Below, one piece after another: positions 16,788 through 32,629 of a stretch of 64,000 bases of DNA. Within the stretch, counting starts at the first letter, position 1. Every line of letters begins with the position of its first letter. The notes beneath the pieces were generated by a model. The model had not been told where the DNA came from. It saw only the letters and a program-made list of their open reading frames with translations, and did no database searches. The translations under genes and the position numbers were made by a program. The stretch covers positions 62,001 through 126,000 of the forward strand of contig NZ_BBLV01000017.1 in the NCBI RefSeq assembly GCF_000971115.1. The letters run 5' to 3'. The stretch comes from Demequina gelatinilytica. GTDB lineage: Bacteria > Actinomycetota > Actinomycetes > Actinomycetales > Demequinaceae.

Positions 16788-17810
16788 ATGCGAATCGGTC
16801 TTCTCACAGGTGGCGGCGACTGCCCAGGTCTGAACGCGGCGATCCGGGCGGTGGTGAAGAGGGGGACCTCCGAGCTCGGCTGCTCGATCGTCGGCTTCAA
16901 CAACGGTTGGCAGGGCGTGATCGACGGCGACGCCCGGCCGCTCACCCGCGACGACGTCTCCGGCATCCTGGTCCACGGCGGCACGATGCTCGGCACCGCC
17001 CGGTGCCACCCGCACAAGGTCGAGGGCGGCATGGAGGCCGTGCAGGAGACGTTCGAGAACGAGAAGCTCGACGGGTTCATCTGCATCGGCGGCGACGGCA
17101 CGCTCAAGGCGGCCGGCAAGGTCTCGAAGCAGCTGGGCGTCCCGGTCATCGGCATCCCCAAGACCATCGACAACGATGTGGTCGGCACCGACGCCGCGAT
17201 CGGTTTCGACACCGCAGTCTCGATCGCGACGGAGGCGATCGACCGCCTGCACTCCACGGCCGAGTCCCACAACCGCGTCATGGTGGTCGAGCTCATGGGC
17301 CGCCACTCGGGCTGGATCGCCGTCACCGCGGGCATCGCCGGCGGCGCGGACATCATCCTCGCGCCCGAGGAGCCCTTCGACATCGACGTGATCGCCAAGC
17401 GCATCAAGCACCGTCACCGCTACAAGAACTTCTCGATCGTCGCGGTCGCGGAGGGTGCGATCCCGGCGGAGGGCTCGACCTGGACTGGCAAGCAGACCAT
17501 CGACGCCAAGGGCAACCCGATCGCGGGCTCGATCGGCCACGAGGTCACCAAGGCCATCGAGGCCGCCACGGGCTTCACCACGCGTCTCACCGTGCTCGGG
17601 TACACCCAGCGCGGCGGCGTCCCGACCGCCGCCGACCGGCTGCTCGGCACCCGCATGGGTGTCGCGGCGATCGACGGCATCGTCGCGGGGGAGAGCCACA
17701 AGTTCACCGCTCTCCAGAGCGGCCACATCGTGCTCGAGCCCTTCGACACGATGATGGGCAAGACCAAGTGGGTGCCTGAGGAGCTCCTCAGCGCCGCTCG
17801 CGGCCTCTGA
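16788..17810 (+). CDS. pfkA: 6-phosphofructokinase, ATP or PPi donor uncertain
   Basis: Phosphorylates fructose 6-phosphate in glycolysis; 341 aa. Signatures: GGGDCPGLN at the N-terminus, IGGDGTLKA, and PKTIDNDV with the catalytic Asp. The donor-site pair equals Gly104/Lys124 in E. coli numbering (GGDG plus PKTIDND); Gly104 suits ATP while Lys124 is typical of PPi-dependent or mixed group III enzymes, so the phosphoryl donor is open. ATG at 16788 follows TAGGGT by 7 nt; that box overlaps the polA stop, suggesting a leaderless transcript of its own. A terminator hairpin follows. Confidence 0.93.
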   Translation: MRIGLLTGGGDCPGLNAAIRAVVKRGTSELGCSIVGFNNGWQGVIDGDARPLTRDDVSGILVHGGTMLGTARCHPHKVEGGMEAVQETFENEKLDGFICIGGDGTLKAAGKVSKQLGVPVIGIPKTIDNDVVGTDAAIGFDTAVSIATEAIDRLHSTAESHNRVMVVELMGRHSGWIAVTAGIAGGADIILAPEEPFDIDVIAKRIKHRHRYKNFSIVAVAEGAIPAEGSTWTGKQTIDAKGNPIAGSIGHEVTKAIEAATGFTTRLTVLGYTQRGGVPTAADRLLGTRMGVAAIDGIVAGESHKFTALQSGHIVLEPFDTMMGKTKWVPEELLSAARGL

Positions 17811-17813
17811 ACC

Positions 17814-17859
17814 CCTCGTCCGCGGGCGCGCCGCATTGCCGTGTGCGCCCCGGACGAGG
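17814..17859 (+). terminator. terminator after pfkA
   Basis: CCTCGTCC-GC-GGGCGC pairs with GCGCCC-CGGACGAGG (one small bulge) a few bases after the pfkA stop. The rpsA -10 (TAGCAT, 17860-17865) begins right at its end. Confidence 0.7.
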
Positions 17860-17865
17860 TAGCAT
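17860..17865 (+). promoter_or_regulatory. -10 element of rpsA
   Basis: TAGCAT fits TANNNT and would start transcription near 17872, giving a leader of about 70 nt before the rpsA ATG. No good -35 is visible because the terminator stem occupies that position. Confidence 0.45.
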
Positions 17866-17941
17866 GTTCGTTGGTCTGGCGCGCCTGCGTGCCTGACCAC
17901 AACTATCCATTCGATTCCCTGTCCACCGGAGCAATTCCTTA

Positions 17942-19429
17942 ATGTCCGTTTCCACCCCCGAGTCCAGCATCGCAGTCAACGACATCGGCACCGCTGAGGA
18001 TTTCCTCGCTGCTGTTGACGCGACCATCAAGAACTTCGACGACGGTGACCTTGTCGAGGGCACCATCGTGAAGGTCGACCGTGACGAGGTCCTCCTCGAC
18101 ATCGGCTACAAGACCGAGGGTGTCATCCCCTCGCGCGAGCTCTCCATCCGCCACGACGCCAACCCGGATGAGGTCGTCAACGTCGGCGACACCATCGAGG
18201 CGCTCGTCCTCACCAAGGAGGACAAGGAGGGTCGCCTGATCCTCTCGAAGAAGCGTGCGCAGTACGAGCGCGCGTGGGGCTCGATCGAGAAGATCAAGGA
18301 CGAGGACGGCGTCGTGTCCGGCACCGTCATCGAGGTCGTCAAGGGCGGCCTCATCGTGGACATCGGTCTCCGCGGCTTCCTCCCGGCCTCGCTCGTCGAG
18401 ATGCGCCGCGTGCGCGACCTCGCGCCGTACATCGGCCAGGCCATCGAGGCCAAGATCATTGAGCTCGACAAGAACCGCAACAACGTGGTCCTGTCGCGCC
18501 GTGCCTTCCTCGAGCAGACGCAGTCCGAGGTGCGCTCGTCGTTCCTCACCGCGCTCGCCCCGGGCCAGGTCCGCAAGGGTGTCGTCTCCTCGATCGTCAA
18601 CTTCGGTGCGTTCGTGGACCTCGGCGGCGTCGACGGCCTCGTGCACGTCTCCGAGCTGTCGTGGAAGCACATCGACCACCCGTCCGAGGTCGTCTCGGTC
18701 GGCCAGGAGGTCGAGGTCGAGGTCCTCACCGTCGAGATGGACCGCGAGCGTGTCTCGCTGTCGCTCAAGGCGACGCAGGAGGACCCGTGGGCGGTCTACG
18801 CCCGCACCCACGCGATCGGCCAGATCGTCCCGGGCAAGGTCACCAAGCTCGTCCCGTTCGGCGCGTTCGTCCGCGTCTACGAGGGCATCGAGGGCCTGGT
18901 GCACATCTCCGAGCTCGCCACCCGCCACGTCGAGCTGCCCGAGCAGGTCGTCTCCGCGGACGAGGACGTCTTCGTCAAGATCATCGACATCGACCTCGAG
19001 CGTCGCCGCATCTCGCTGTCCATCAAGCAGGCCAACGAGGGCGTGGACCCGCAGGGCGAGGACTTCGATCCCGCGCTCTACGGCATGACCGCCGAGTACG
19101 ACGCTCAGGGCAACTACAAGTACCCCGAGGGCTTCGACCCGGAGACCCAGGAGTGGCGCGAGGGCTTCGAGTCCGAGCGCGAGGCCTGGGAGGCCGAGTA
19201 CGCCAAGGCGCACGAGCGCTGGGAGGCGCACAAGTCGTTCGTCGCGAAGCAGGACGCTGCGGCCGCCGAGGCCGAGGCCACCGCTCCCGCGGCGGCGCCC
19301 CGCAAGGGCGGCCGCAAGAACGATGCGCCCGCGTCCTACTCGTCGCACGACGAGACCTCGAGCGACATGGGCACCCTCGCCTCGGACGAGCGCCTCGCGG
19401 CGCTTCGCGAGAAGCTCACCGGCAACTAG
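17942..19429 (+). CDS. rpsA: 30S ribosomal protein S1
   Basis: RNA-binding ribosomal protein of 495 aa. Four S1 domains are visible at about 36-105, 123-190, 205-275 and 292-361 (for example VEGTIVKVDRDEVLLDIGYKTEGV, shortened here to its first unit), fewer than the six of E. coli but normal for actinobacteria. The C-terminal 130 residues are charged and Ala-rich without an S1 fold. GGAG precedes the ATG by about 10 nt. Gene order polA-rpsA-coaE-uvrB is conserved in actinobacteria. Confidence 0.96.
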   Translation: MSVSTPESSIAVNDIGTAEDFLAAVDATIKNFDDGDLVEGTIVKVDRDEVLLDIGYKTEGVIPSRELSIRHDANPDEVVNVGDTIEALVLTKEDKEGRLILSKKRAQYERAWGSIEKIKDEDGVVSGTVIEVVKGGLIVDIGLRGFLPASLVEMRRVRDLAPYIGQAIEAKIIELDKNRNNVVLSRRAFLEQTQSEVRSSFLTALAPGQVRKGVVSSIVNFGAFVDLGGVDGLVHVSELSWKHIDHPSEVVSVGQEVEVEVLTVEMDRERVSLSLKATQEDPWAVYARTHAIGQIVPGKVTKLVPFGAFVRVYEGIEGLVHISELATRHVELPEQVVSADEDVFVKIIDIDLERRRISLSIKQANEGVDPQGEDFDPALYGMTAEYDAQGNYKYPEGFDPETQEWREGFESEREAWEAEYAKAHERWEAHKSFVAKQDAAAAEAEATAPAAAPRKGGRKNDAPASYSSHDETSSDMGTLASDERLAALREKLTGN

Positions 19430-19440
19430 TCGGAACCGCA

Positions 19441-19473
19441 CGAAGGCCGTCACCCCTGGGGTGGCGGCCTTCG
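19441..19473 (+). terminator. terminator after rpsA
   Basis: CGAAGGCCGTCACCCC and GGGGTGGCGGCCTTCG form a 16-bp stem with one G-T pair and a 1-nt centre, 11 nt after the stop. No T-run. Confidence 0.75.
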
Positions 19474-19523
19474 TCGCGTCTCGGGACTTTGCGGCTGTCT
19501 GTGCCGCGTGTGACACTTCACCC

Positions 19524-20117
19524 GTGCTACGCATCGGCCTCACCGGGGGGATCGCCTCGGGCAAGTCCACGGCCTCCGCGCGCTTCCGCGCGCTCGGCGC
19601 GCGCGTGATCGACCACGACGAGCTCGCGCGACGTGCGGTCGAACCCGGGTCCGCGGCGCTCGTCGACATCGTCTCGGAGTTCGGCGACCGCGTCCTCGAC
19701 GGGGGAGCGCTCGATCGCGCGGCGCTGGCGCAGATCGTGTTCGCCGACGACCACGCGCGCGCCCGTCTCAACGCGATCGTCCACCCGTACGTGATCGCGA
19801 TGGGCGCCGCCGCGGACCGGCAGGCGCGACGCGAGGGCGCGAAGGTGGTGGTGCATGACATCCCCTTGCTCGTGGAGAGCGGCCAGGGACAGGACTTCGA
19901 CCTCGTGGTGACGGTCGCGGCGCCCGAGGACGTGCGGGTGCGGCGCATGGTCGACGCGCGCGGCATGGCCGCCTCCGACGCGGCCGCGCGCATCGCCTCG
20001 CAGGCGACGGACCCCGAGCGCGAGGCGGTGGCCGATGCCGTCCTCGACGGGTCGGGCCGGGTCGCCGACCTCGACGCCCAGGTCGACGCCTTCTGGGCTC
20101 TCCACGTCCCGGCCTGA
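19524..20117 (+). CDS. coaE: dephospho-CoA kinase
   Basis: Last step of coenzyme A synthesis, phosphorylating dephospho-CoA at the 3' position; 197 aa. The P-loop GGIASGKST is at residues 8-16, and [13 protein letters not shown] and NAIVHP follow as in the family. The GTG at 19524 puts the P-loop at the usual place. A GACACT box lies 6 nt upstream and may be a weaker leaderless promoter. It lacks the C-terminal extension fused to CoaE in mycobacteria. Confidence 0.93.
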   Translation: MLRIGLTGGIASGKSTASARFRALGARVIDHDELARRAVEPGSAALVDIVSEFGDRVLDGGALDRAALAQIVFADDHARARLNAIVHPYVIAMGAAADRQARREGAKVVVHDIPLLVESGQGQDFDLVVTVAAPEDVRVRRMVDARGMAASDAAARIASQATDPEREAVADAVLDGSGRVADLDAQVDAFWALHVPA

Positions 20118-20161
20118 CGGCGCCGCGATCCGGTGTCGGTGGCCCGGCGTACCGTAGTCGC

Positions 20162-22234
<2,073 letters not shown>

Positions 22235-22295
22235 GCCCGCACCGGCGCCCGCCCGCGCGCATCGTGAGGGCGTGGCGCGCCACTACGATGGTCCG

Positions 22296-23327
22296 GTGGA
22301 ATCGACGACCGTCTGGCTGGTGACCATCCTCGGCGTGCTCGCCGTGGTCGCGTTCGACTTCTTGGTCGTGGTGCGGCGTCCGCACGAGCCGACCTTCAAG
22401 GAGTCCGTGCGCTGGACCCTGTTCTACGTCGGGCTCGCGGTGGTGTTCGGCGTCGCGATGCTCGCGTGGGCAGGCCCCGACAAGGGCGTCGAGTTCTTCG
22501 CCGGCTACGTGACCGAGTGGTCGCTCTCGGTCGACAACCTCTTCGTCTTCCTGGTGATCCTCGCGAGGTTCCAGGTGCCCCCGCGGTACCGGCAGCGCGT
22601 CCTGCTGTTCGGCGTGGTGCTGGCGCTGGTGCTGCGCGGCCTGTTCATCGCCGCCGGGGCGGCGGCGCTCCACGCGTTCTCGTGGGTGTTCTACCTGTTC
22701 GGCTTCTTCCTGCTGTGGACCGCCGTGAGCGTCGCCCGCGAGGGCGGTGCCGAGGAGGGCGAGGTCGAGTACAAGGAGACCGCGCTCGTGGCGCTCGCGC
22801 GCCGGTTCCTGCCGGCCACGGACGGCTACCGCGGCGGCGCCGTGCTGGTGAAGGAGCACGGCAAGCGGCTGGTCACCCCGCTGCTCATGGTGATGATCGC
22901 GATCGGCACCACCGACGTGCTCTTCGCGCTCGACTCGATCCCCGCGATCTTCGGCCTCACCGACGACCCCTACATCGTGTTCACCGCGAACGCCTTCGCG
23001 CTCATGGGGCTGCGGCAGCTGTTCTTCGTGGTCGAGGGTCTGCTGCGGCGCCTCGTGTACCTCTCCTACGGCCTGTCCGTGGTGCTCGCGTTCATCGGCG
23101 TCAAGCTGGTGCTGAGCGCGCTGCATGAGAACTCGCTGCCGTTCATCAACGGGGGAGAGCCCGTCGCGTGGGCGCCCGAGATCCCCACGTGGATGTCGCT
23201 CGCGGTGATCATCGTCGCGATCGGCGGCGCGGCGCTCGTCTCCGTCGTCGTCTCGGCACGCACGGGCGAGGAGCTGCCGCGAGAGCACCACCACCGGCAC
23301 GAGGACGCGCCTGCCGACGAGGTGTGA
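22296..23327 (+). CDS. TerC family integral membrane protein
   Basis: Multi-pass membrane protein of about 343 aa with paired Asp-containing helices (VVAFDFLVV, SVDNLFVFLVI, ALDSIPAIFGLTDDPYIVFTANAFALMGLRQLFF in part) that define the TerC/Alx family, members of which export manganese or other metals during membrane-protein metalation. The C-terminus ends in a His-rich tail (EHHHRHED). GTG at 22296 is preferred over GTG 22272 because TACGAT (22284-22289) lies 6 nt upstream. Tellurite resistance itself should not be assumed. Confidence 0.9.
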   Translation: MESTTVWLVTILGVLAVVAFDFLVVVRRPHEPTFKESVRWTLFYVGLAVVFGVAMLAWAGPDKGVEFFAGYVTEWSLSVDNLFVFLVILARFQVPPRYRQRVLLFGVVLALVLRGLFIAAGAAALHAFSWVFYLFGFFLLWTAVSVAREGGAEEGEVEYKETALVALARRFLPATDGYRGGAVLVKEHGKRLVTPLLMVMIAIGTTDVLFALDSIPAIFGLTDDPYIVFTANAFALMGLRQLFFVVEGLLRRLVYLSYGLSVVLAFIGVKLVLSALHENSLPFINGGEPVAWAPEIPTWMSLAVIIVAIGGAALVSVVVSARTGEELPREHHHRHEDAPADEV

Positions 23328-23360
23328 TCCTCTCGCGCTGGGCGCCGCGTCGCGGCAGGC

Positions 23361-23660
23361 TCAGGCGGGGAAGCCCCGACCGGGCCACGCGCCGAAGGCC
23401 GGCCACTCGCGGATGCGGTGCTGCGGGACCAGGCCCGCACGCACGTACGGGTCGCCGGCGACGATGCTTGCGGCGTCCTCCGTCGAGTCGACATCGACGA
23501 TGATGAGCGCGCCCGGCTCGAGATCGTCGCCGTAACGCCCGATCGCGGTGACGGTGCCCGCATCGGCCAGGGCGCGGAAGTGGGCGAGGTGCTCGGGGCG
23601 GCGTGCGTTGCGCTCATCGGCGCGCTCGTCGTACAGGTAGTGGATCGCGTAGAGGCTCAT
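23361..23660 (-). CDS. YciI-like protein
   Basis: Small cytosolic protein of 99 aa with the ferredoxin-like dimeric alpha-beta barrel fold of the YciI/YCII family: MSLYAIHYLYDER at the start, RPEHLAHFRALADAG with the conserved His, and VDSTEDAASIVAGDPYVRAGL. Its biochemical role is unknown; YciI homologues are proposed to have a His-Asp active site. It faces away from uvrA across an 80-bp gap that holds the SOS operator. A longer frame reaching 23693 exists, but the ATG at 23660 matches the family start. Confidence 0.85.
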   Translation of the reverse strand: MSLYAIHYLYDERADERNARRPEHLAHFRALADAGTVTAIGRYGDDLEPGALIIVDVDSTEDAASIVAGDPYVRAGLVPQHRIREWPAFGAWPGRGFPA

Positions 23661-23699
23661 GGGGCCATCCTGCCGGATGCGACCTCGCGACACGCGGCG

Positions 23700-23715
23700 T
23701 CGAACGTGTGTTCGA
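23700..23715 (+). promoter_or_regulatory. LexA (SOS) box upstream of uvrA
   Basis: TCGAACGTGTGTTCGA is a perfect palindrome matching the actinobacterial LexA consensus TCGAAC-N4-GTTCGA. It covers the -35 position of the uvrA promoter, whose -10 TAGCAT is at 23729-23734, so LexA binding would block polymerase. Confidence 0.9.
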
Positions 23716-23740
23716 ACGGATTTCCGCGTAGCATGGCCGG

Positions 23741-26581
<2,841 letters not shown>

Positions 26582-26597
26582 TCCGTAGGCTGGCCGC

Positions 26598-28481
26598 GTG
26601 ACCGACCCCGCCTCCTACCGCCCGGCACCGGGCACCATCCCGACCAAGCCGGGTGTGTACCGGTTCCGGGACCCCCATGGGCGCGTGGTGTACGTGGGCA
26701 AGGCCAAGAGCCTGCGCGCGCGTCTCGCGAACTACTTCCAGGACCCGGCGCAGCTGCATCCGCGCACGCGCGCCATGGTGACCACCGCGGCGTCCGTCGA
26801 GTGGACGGTGGTGCGCAACGAGGTCGAGGCGCTCATCCTCGAGCACACGTGGATCAAGCAGTACGACCCGCGCTTCAACGTGGTCTTCCGCGACGACAAG
26901 TCCTACCCCTACCTCGCGGTCACCATGAACGAGCAGTTCCCCCGGATCCAGGTGATGCGTGGCGAGCGCAAGAAGGGCGTGCGGTACTTCGGTCCCTATG
27001 CGAAGGCATGGGCCATCCGGGAGACGGTGGACACCCTGCTGACCGCGCTCCCGGTGCGCACCTGCGCGCCCGGCGTGTTCCGCAAGGCCGAGCGGCAGGG
27101 CAGGCCGTGCCTGCTCGGCTACATCGACAAGTGCGCCGCGCCGTGCGTCGGGCGGATCAGCCCCGAGGATCACCGCGAGCTGGCCGAGCGTGTGTGCCAG
27201 GTGCTGGCCGGCGACGCGAAGCCGCTGGTGCGCGACCTCACCGACACGATGCACGCCGCGGCCGAGCGCGAGGACTTCGAGTCAGCCGCGCGCGCCCGCG
27301 ACAGGCTCCGCGCGCTCGACACCGTGCTCGCGCGCAACGCGATCGTGCTCGACACCGGCGTGGACACCGACATCTTCTCGCTCGAGGACGACGAGCTCGA
27401 GGCCGCCGCCCACGTGTTCCATGTGCGCGACGGGCGCATCGCGGGCGAGCGCGGCTGGGTGGTGGACAAGCCCGAGCCGCTGGGCCCGGCCGGCATGGTG
27501 GTGCGCCTCCTCGAGGAGGCCTACGGCGCGGCCGATGCCGAGGAGATCCCCCCGGAGGTGCTGGTTCCGCACCTGCCCGAGGACCACGCGGTTCTCACCG
27601 AGTGGCTGTCAGGTCTGCGCGGCGCGAAGGTGACGATGCGTGTCCCGGCCCGCGGCAAGAAGGCCGAGCTGGCGGGCACGGGCCACGGCAACGCCGTGCA
27701 GGTGCTCGAGCAGCACCGGCTCAAGCGGGCCTCCGACCTCACCACGCGGTCGGCCGCCCTTCAGGAGCTTCAGGAGGCGCTCGGGCTGTCCGAGGCGCCG
27801 CTGCGCATCGAGTGCTACGACATCTCGCACACGCAGGGCACCAACCAGGTGGGCTCGATGGTGGTGTTCGAGGACGCGATCGCGCGCAAGCCCGAGTACC
27901 GGCAGTTCTCGATCGCGGACGCGGTCGACGACACGGCGGCGATGCATGAGGTCCTGTCGCGGCGCTTCCGGCGCTACCTCGAGGAGTCCCAGCTGCCGCC
28001 TGAGGAGCGCGAGTCCGCGCGCTTCGCCTACCCGCCGCAGCTGGTGGTGGTCGACGGCGGTCTTCCGCAGGTGAACGCGGCGCGGCGCACGCTCGACGAG
28101 GTCGGGGTCCCCGAGATCGCCGTCGTGGGGCTCGCGAAGCGCCTCGAGGAGGTGTGGGTCCCGGGAGACGACTTCCCCGTGATCCTGCCGCGCGGATCCG
28201 AGGCTCTGTACCTACTTCAGCGGGTGCGCGACGAGGCCCACCGCTTCGCGATCCGCCACCATCGCGCGAAGCGGGGCAAGGCCATGAAGGTCTCCGCGCT
28301 CGACCAGGTGCCGGGCGTCGGTCCGGGACGCGCGAAGGCGCTGCTCACGCACTTCGGGTCCCTCGCGCGGCTCAAGGAGGCGTCGATCGAGCAGATCGCG
28401 CTGGTGCCCGGCGTCGGGGACGGCACCGCGCGGACGGTCTACCAGGCTCTCCGGGGCGAGGCTGGCATGCTGGAGCCATGA
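26598..28481 (+). CDS. uvrC: excinuclease ABC subunit UvrC
   Basis: Dual-incision nuclease of nucleotide excision repair, 627 aa. N-terminal GIY-YIG domain ([16 protein letters not shown]), a Cys-rich patch ([13 protein letters not shown]), UVR motif near 215-245, RNase-H-like nuclease with [20 protein letters not shown], and C-terminal helix-hairpin-helix repeats. GTG at 26598 follows TAGGCT by 6 nt, so besides read-through from uvrA it has a likely leaderless promoter. Its stop overlaps the tandem ATGs of rapZ. Confidence 0.97.
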   Translation: MTDPASYRPAPGTIPTKPGVYRFRDPHGRVVYVGKAKSLRARLANYFQDPAQLHPRTRAMVTTAASVEWTVVRNEVEALILEHTWIKQYDPRFNVVFRDDKSYPYLAVTMNEQFPRIQVMRGERKKGVRYFGPYAKAWAIRETVDTLLTALPVRTCAPGVFRKAERQGRPCLLGYIDKCAAPCVGRISPEDHRELAERVCQVLAGDAKPLVRDLTDTMHAAAEREDFESAARARDRLRALDTVLARNAIVLDTGVDTDIFSLEDDELEAAAHVFHVRDGRIAGERGWVVDKPEPLGPAGMVVRLLEEAYGAADAEEIPPEVLVPHLPEDHAVLTEWLSGLRGAKVTMRVPARGKKAELAGTGHGNAVQVLEQHRLKRASDLTTRSAALQELQEALGLSEAPLRIECYDISHTQGTNQVGSMVVFEDAIARKPEYRQFSIADAVDDTAAMHEVLSRRFRRYLEESQLPPEERESARFAYPPQLVVVDGGLPQVNAARRTLDEVGVPEIAVVGLAKRLEEVWVPGDDFPVILPRGSEALYLLQRVRDEAHRFAIRHHRAKRGKAMKVSALDQVPGVGPGRAKALLTHFGSLARLKEASIEQIALVPGVGDGTARTVYQALRGEAGMLEP

Positions 28482-29398
28482 TGGAAGAGGTCCCGCCAGT
28501 CACGTACCCGTCCGGCATCCCGCGCCCGGAGCTCGACATGACCGGGGTCGACGCCGAGGTGATGGTGCTCACCGGCATGTCCGGCGCGGGCCGCACCCGC
28601 GCTGCCGCGGCCCTCGCGGACCTCGGCTGGTACGTGGTCGACAACCTTCCTCCCCAGCTGCTCGCGGGCCTGGTCGAGATGATCGGCCGCGGCCCGCATC
28701 GCCGCCTCGCCGCGGTGGTCGACGTGCGCGGCGGCTCGTTCTTCCAGGACGTCGAGGCCGTGCTCGACGACCTGGAGACGCGCGGTATCGCCGTGCGCAC
28801 CGTGTTCCTCGACGCGTCCGACGCGACGCTCGTGCGGCGCTTCGAGGAGGCGCGCCGCCCGCATCCGCTGCAGGGCGACGGGACCATCGTCGAGGGCATC
28901 GCGCGGGAGCGGGACGCGTTGGCCGCTGTACGGGAGCGGGCGACCGAGGTGGTCGACACGTCGAGGCTCAACGTCCATCAGCTCCGCGACACGATGACGG
29001 AGATCGCGGGGGAGGGGGAGCCGATCCTCCAGGTCAACGTCCAGTCCTTCGGCTTCAAGAACGGCGCGCCCCACGATGCCGACTTCATCGCGGACGTCCG
29101 CTTCCTCCAGAACCCTCACTGGGAGCCGGCGCTGCGGCCCCTGACCGGGCTCGACGAGCCCGTCCGCGACTACGTGCTCGCCTCGGACGGTGCGCGCGAG
29201 TTCGTCTCCGGCTACGCGGAGGTGATGGGCCTGGTGCTCGACCGCTACCGCGCGCACGACAAGCACTCGGTGACCATCGCGGTCGGCTGCACCGGAGGGA
29301 AGCACCGCTCGGTCGCGATCGCGTCCGAGTTGGGCCGCGTGCTCGCGGATCGCGGCTACCAGGTGCGCGTGACCCATCGTGACCGGGAGGCGCGATGA
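28481..29398 (+). CDS. rapZ: RapZ/YvcJ family nucleotide-binding protein
   Basis: P-loop protein of 305 aa; family members are RNase adaptors or nucleotide sensors, and the role in actinobacteria is not settled. The N-terminal P-loop reads GMSGAGRT, with Arg in place of the usual Lys. The C-terminal RapZ domain ends with [13 protein letters not shown] (here [13 protein letters not shown]). Of two adjacent ATGs (28478, 28481) the second gives better spacing to GGAG. It overlaps the uvrC stop and then yvcK (ATGA), forming the conserved uvrC-rapZ-yvcK-whiA cluster. Confidence 0.92.
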   Translation: MEEVPPVTYPSGIPRPELDMTGVDAEVMVLTGMSGAGRTRAAAALADLGWYVVDNLPPQLLAGLVEMIGRGPHRRLAAVVDVRGGSFFQDVEAVLDDLETRGIAVRTVFLDASDATLVRRFEEARRPHPLQGDGTIVEGIARERDALAAVRERATEVVDTSRLNVHQLRDTMTEIAGEGEPILQVNVQSFGFKNGAPHDADFIADVRFLQNPHWEPALRPLTGLDEPVRDYVLASDGAREFVSGYAEVMGLVLDRYRAHDKHSVTIAVGCTGGKHRSVAIASELGRVLADRGYQVRVTHRDREAR

Positions 29399-30342
29399 GC
29401 GGTCCTCGCGTGGTCGCGCTGGGTGGCGGCCACGGGCTCTACGCCTCGCTGACCGCGCTGCGCGGCGCATGCGAGGGTCTCACCGCGGTGGTCACGGTCG
29501 CGGACGACGGCGGGTCCTCCGGTCGTATCCGTGCGGAGATGCCCGTGCCCCCGCCGGGCGACCTGCGCATGGCGCTGTCCGCGCTGTGCGAGGACACCGA
29601 GTGGGGACGCACCTGGCGCGACGTCCTGCAGTGGCGCTTCGCGACGGGCGGGCCGCTCGACGGCCACGCGGTGGGCAACCTGCTCATCGCGGGACTGTGG
29701 GACCGCACCGGCGGGATCGTCGAGGGGCTCGACTGGGTCGCGCGGCTGCTGCGTGCCGAGGGGCGTGTGCTTCCGGTGTCCACCGAGCCGATCACGGTGA
29801 GCGCGGAGGTCGCATGCGTCGACGGCCCGCGCCGCGTCTTCGGGCAGGTCGCTGTGGCGACCGCGCCCGGCCGGGTGACGTCTCTCGCGATCGAGCCGCC
29901 CGATCCGGCGGTGCCGGCCGCGACGCTCGATGCGATCGCCCTGGCCGATGCGGTGATCCTGGGGCCGGGCAGCTGGTACACCTCGGTGCTCACGCACTTC
30001 CTGGTGCCGCGGGTCGCCGAGGCGCTCGTCGCGGTGGGACCGCGCACCATCCTCACGCTCAACATCGCCGACGAGGACGAGGAGACCGCAGGGACCAACC
30101 GGGTGGACGACATCGCCGCGTTGCGCGCGACGGCGCCCGAGTTCCGTCCGGCCGCCGTGCTGGTCGACGCGGCCGAGGACGATGCGGCGCTCCGGTCCGC
30201 GGTCGAGGCGTGGGGTGCGCGCTACGTGTGCGCGCCCATGCGCGAGGAGGGCACGCTCGACCGTCACGACGTCGCACGGCTGCGCGACGAGTACCAGGCG
30301 CTGGTGGCGTGGGTCATGAGCGGCGGCGCGCTCGCGCGGTAA
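29395..30342 (+). CDS. yvcK: YvcK/CofD-like gluconeogenesis factor
   Basis: UDP-sugar-binding protein of the YvcK (GlmR/CuvA) family, 315 aa, linked in other Gram-positives to peptidoglycan precursor supply and growth on gluconeogenic carbon. Diagnostic segments: [16 protein letters not shown] at the N-terminus, [14 protein letters not shown], and [17 protein letters not shown]. It starts inside the rapZ stop (ATGA overlap), indicating translational coupling. Confidence 0.92.
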   Translation: MSGPRVVALGGGHGLYASLTALRGACEGLTAVVTVADDGGSSGRIRAEMPVPPPGDLRMALSALCEDTEWGRTWRDVLQWRFATGGPLDGHAVGNLLIAGLWDRTGGIVEGLDWVARLLRAEGRVLPVSTEPITVSAEVACVDGPRRVFGQVAVATAPGRVTSLAIEPPDPAVPAATLDAIALADAVILGPGSWYTSVLTHFLVPRVAEALVAVGPRTILTLNIADEDEETAGTNRVDDIAALRATAPEFRPAAVLVDAAEDDAALRSAVEAWGARYVCAPMREEGTLDRHDVARLRDEYQALVAWVMSGGALAR

Positions 30343-30362
30343 GTGATGCCATCATTGTCGCC

Positions 30363-31346
30363 ATGGCTTTGACGGCACAGGTGAAGGACGAGCTCGCAAG
30401 GGTCCCGCTCGAGAAGGTCTCCGCACGCAAGGCGGAGATCGCGGCGACCCTCCGATTCGCGGGCGGTCTGCACATCGTCTCCGGACGGATCGTCATCGAG
30501 GCCGAGCTCGACACCGCGGCGGCGGCGCGTCGCCTGCGCGGCTTCATCCACGAGACCTACGGTCTCGGCTCGGAGATCATCGTGGTCTCCGGTGGCGGCC
30601 TCAAGAAGGGCAACCGCTACGTGGTCCGCGTGGTCAAGGAGGGCGAGGCGCTCGCTCGCCAGACCGGGCTGCTCGACCACCGCGGCCGACCCGTCCGCGG
30701 GCTCCCGCCCCACGTGGTCGGCGGCGCGATCGAGGACACCGTGGCCGCCTGGCGCGGCGCCTTCCTCGCGCACGGCTCCCTCACGGAGCCCGGTCGGTCC
30801 TCGGCCCTCGAGGTGACGTCGCCCGGCCCCGAGGCCGCGCTCGCCCTGGTCGGTGCGGCCCGTCGCCTCGGGCTCAGCGCGAAGTCGCGCGAGGTGCGCG
30901 GCGTGGACCGCGTGGTCATCCGCGACGGCGACTCGATCGCGCAGCTGCTCACGCGCCTGGGCGCTCACGAGTCGGTGCTCGCGTGGGAGGAGAAGCGGAC
31001 CCGCCGCGAGGTGCGGGGGACCGCCAACCGTCTCGCGAACTTCGACGACGCGAACCTGCGCCGCAGCGCGCGTGCCGCGGTGGCGGCCGGCGCGCGTGTG
31101 GCGCGGGCGTTCGAGATCCTCGGCGAGGACCTTCCCGAGCACCTGCGCGAGGCGGGCGAGCTGCGCCTCGCGAACCGCGAGGCGTCGCTCGAGGAGCTGG
31201 GCAAGCTGGCCGATCCGCCGCTCACCAAGGACGCGGTCGCGGGCCGCATCCGACGCCTCCTCGCCACCGCCGACAAGCGGGCCGAGGAGCTGGGCATCCC
31301 GGACACCGAGGCGGGCATCAACCAGGACCTCCTCGACGACGAATAG
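30363..31346 (+). CDS. whiA: sporulation-type transcription regulator WhiA
   Basis: DNA-binding protein of 327 aa, with an N-terminal LAGLIDADG-like homing-endonuclease fold that has lost nuclease activity and a C-terminal helix-turn-helix. Typical segments are [13 protein letters not shown] at the start, [25 protein letters not shown] and the [27 protein letters not shown] in part. In streptomycetes it controls sporulation septation; in other actinobacteria it affects division genes. The start is ATG at 30363, 20 nt after the yvcK stop. Confidence 0.94.
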   Translation: MALTAQVKDELARVPLEKVSARKAEIAATLRFAGGLHIVSGRIVIEAELDTAAAARRLRGFIHETYGLGSEIIVVSGGGLKKGNRYVVRVVKEGEALARQTGLLDHRGRPVRGLPPHVVGGAIEDTVAAWRGAFLAHGSLTEPGRSSALEVTSPGPEAALALVGAARRLGLSAKSREVRGVDRVVIRDGDSIAQLLTRLGAHESVLAWEEKRTRREVRGTANRLANFDDANLRRSARAAVAAGARVARAFEILGEDLPEHLREAGELRLANREASLEELGKLADPPLTKDAVAGRIRRLLATADKRAEELGIPDTEAGINQDLLDDE

Positions 31347-31406
31347 AGCCCCGGGAACGGTCTCACCTGGGACTTCTGTCCGCTGGGAGCGCCCCTCGAT
31401 TCGTTG

Positions 31407-31412
31407 TAGGCT
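31407..31412 (+). promoter_or_regulatory. -10 element of gap
   Basis: TAGGCT lies about 110 nt upstream of the gap GTG in the 172-bp gap after whiA. It would give a leader of about 100 nt containing the GGAGGAG ribosome site. No riboswitch fold is recognised. Confidence 0.4.
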
Positions 31413-31455
31413 CATCAGCAGTGGCCCGCTTCCGAGCGGCGTCCGGCGCACGTAG

Positions 31456-32523
<1,068 letters not shown>

Positions 32524-32545
32524 GCACTCTCGATGTGATCGTCGC

Positions 32546-32579
32546 GACGGCCGTGCACGCTCTGGCGTGTGCGGCCGTC
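32546..32579 (+). terminator. stem-loop between gap and pgk
   Basis: GACGGCCGTGCACGC and GCGTGTGCGGCCGTC form a 15-bp stem with two wobble pairs and a TCTG loop, 22 nt after the gap stop. It may end or attenuate gap transcripts, or mark a processing site that sets gap and pgk levels apart. Confidence 0.6.
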
Positions 32580-32629
32580 GTCGCGTCACCCTGCTTCACC
32601 CTTCCCCCTCTCACGAGAACGGAACATCC

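Noticed and set aside
22240-22275. Further copy of the 10-mer near terC (CGCATCGTGA)
   Set aside because: Differs at the last two bases; not counted.
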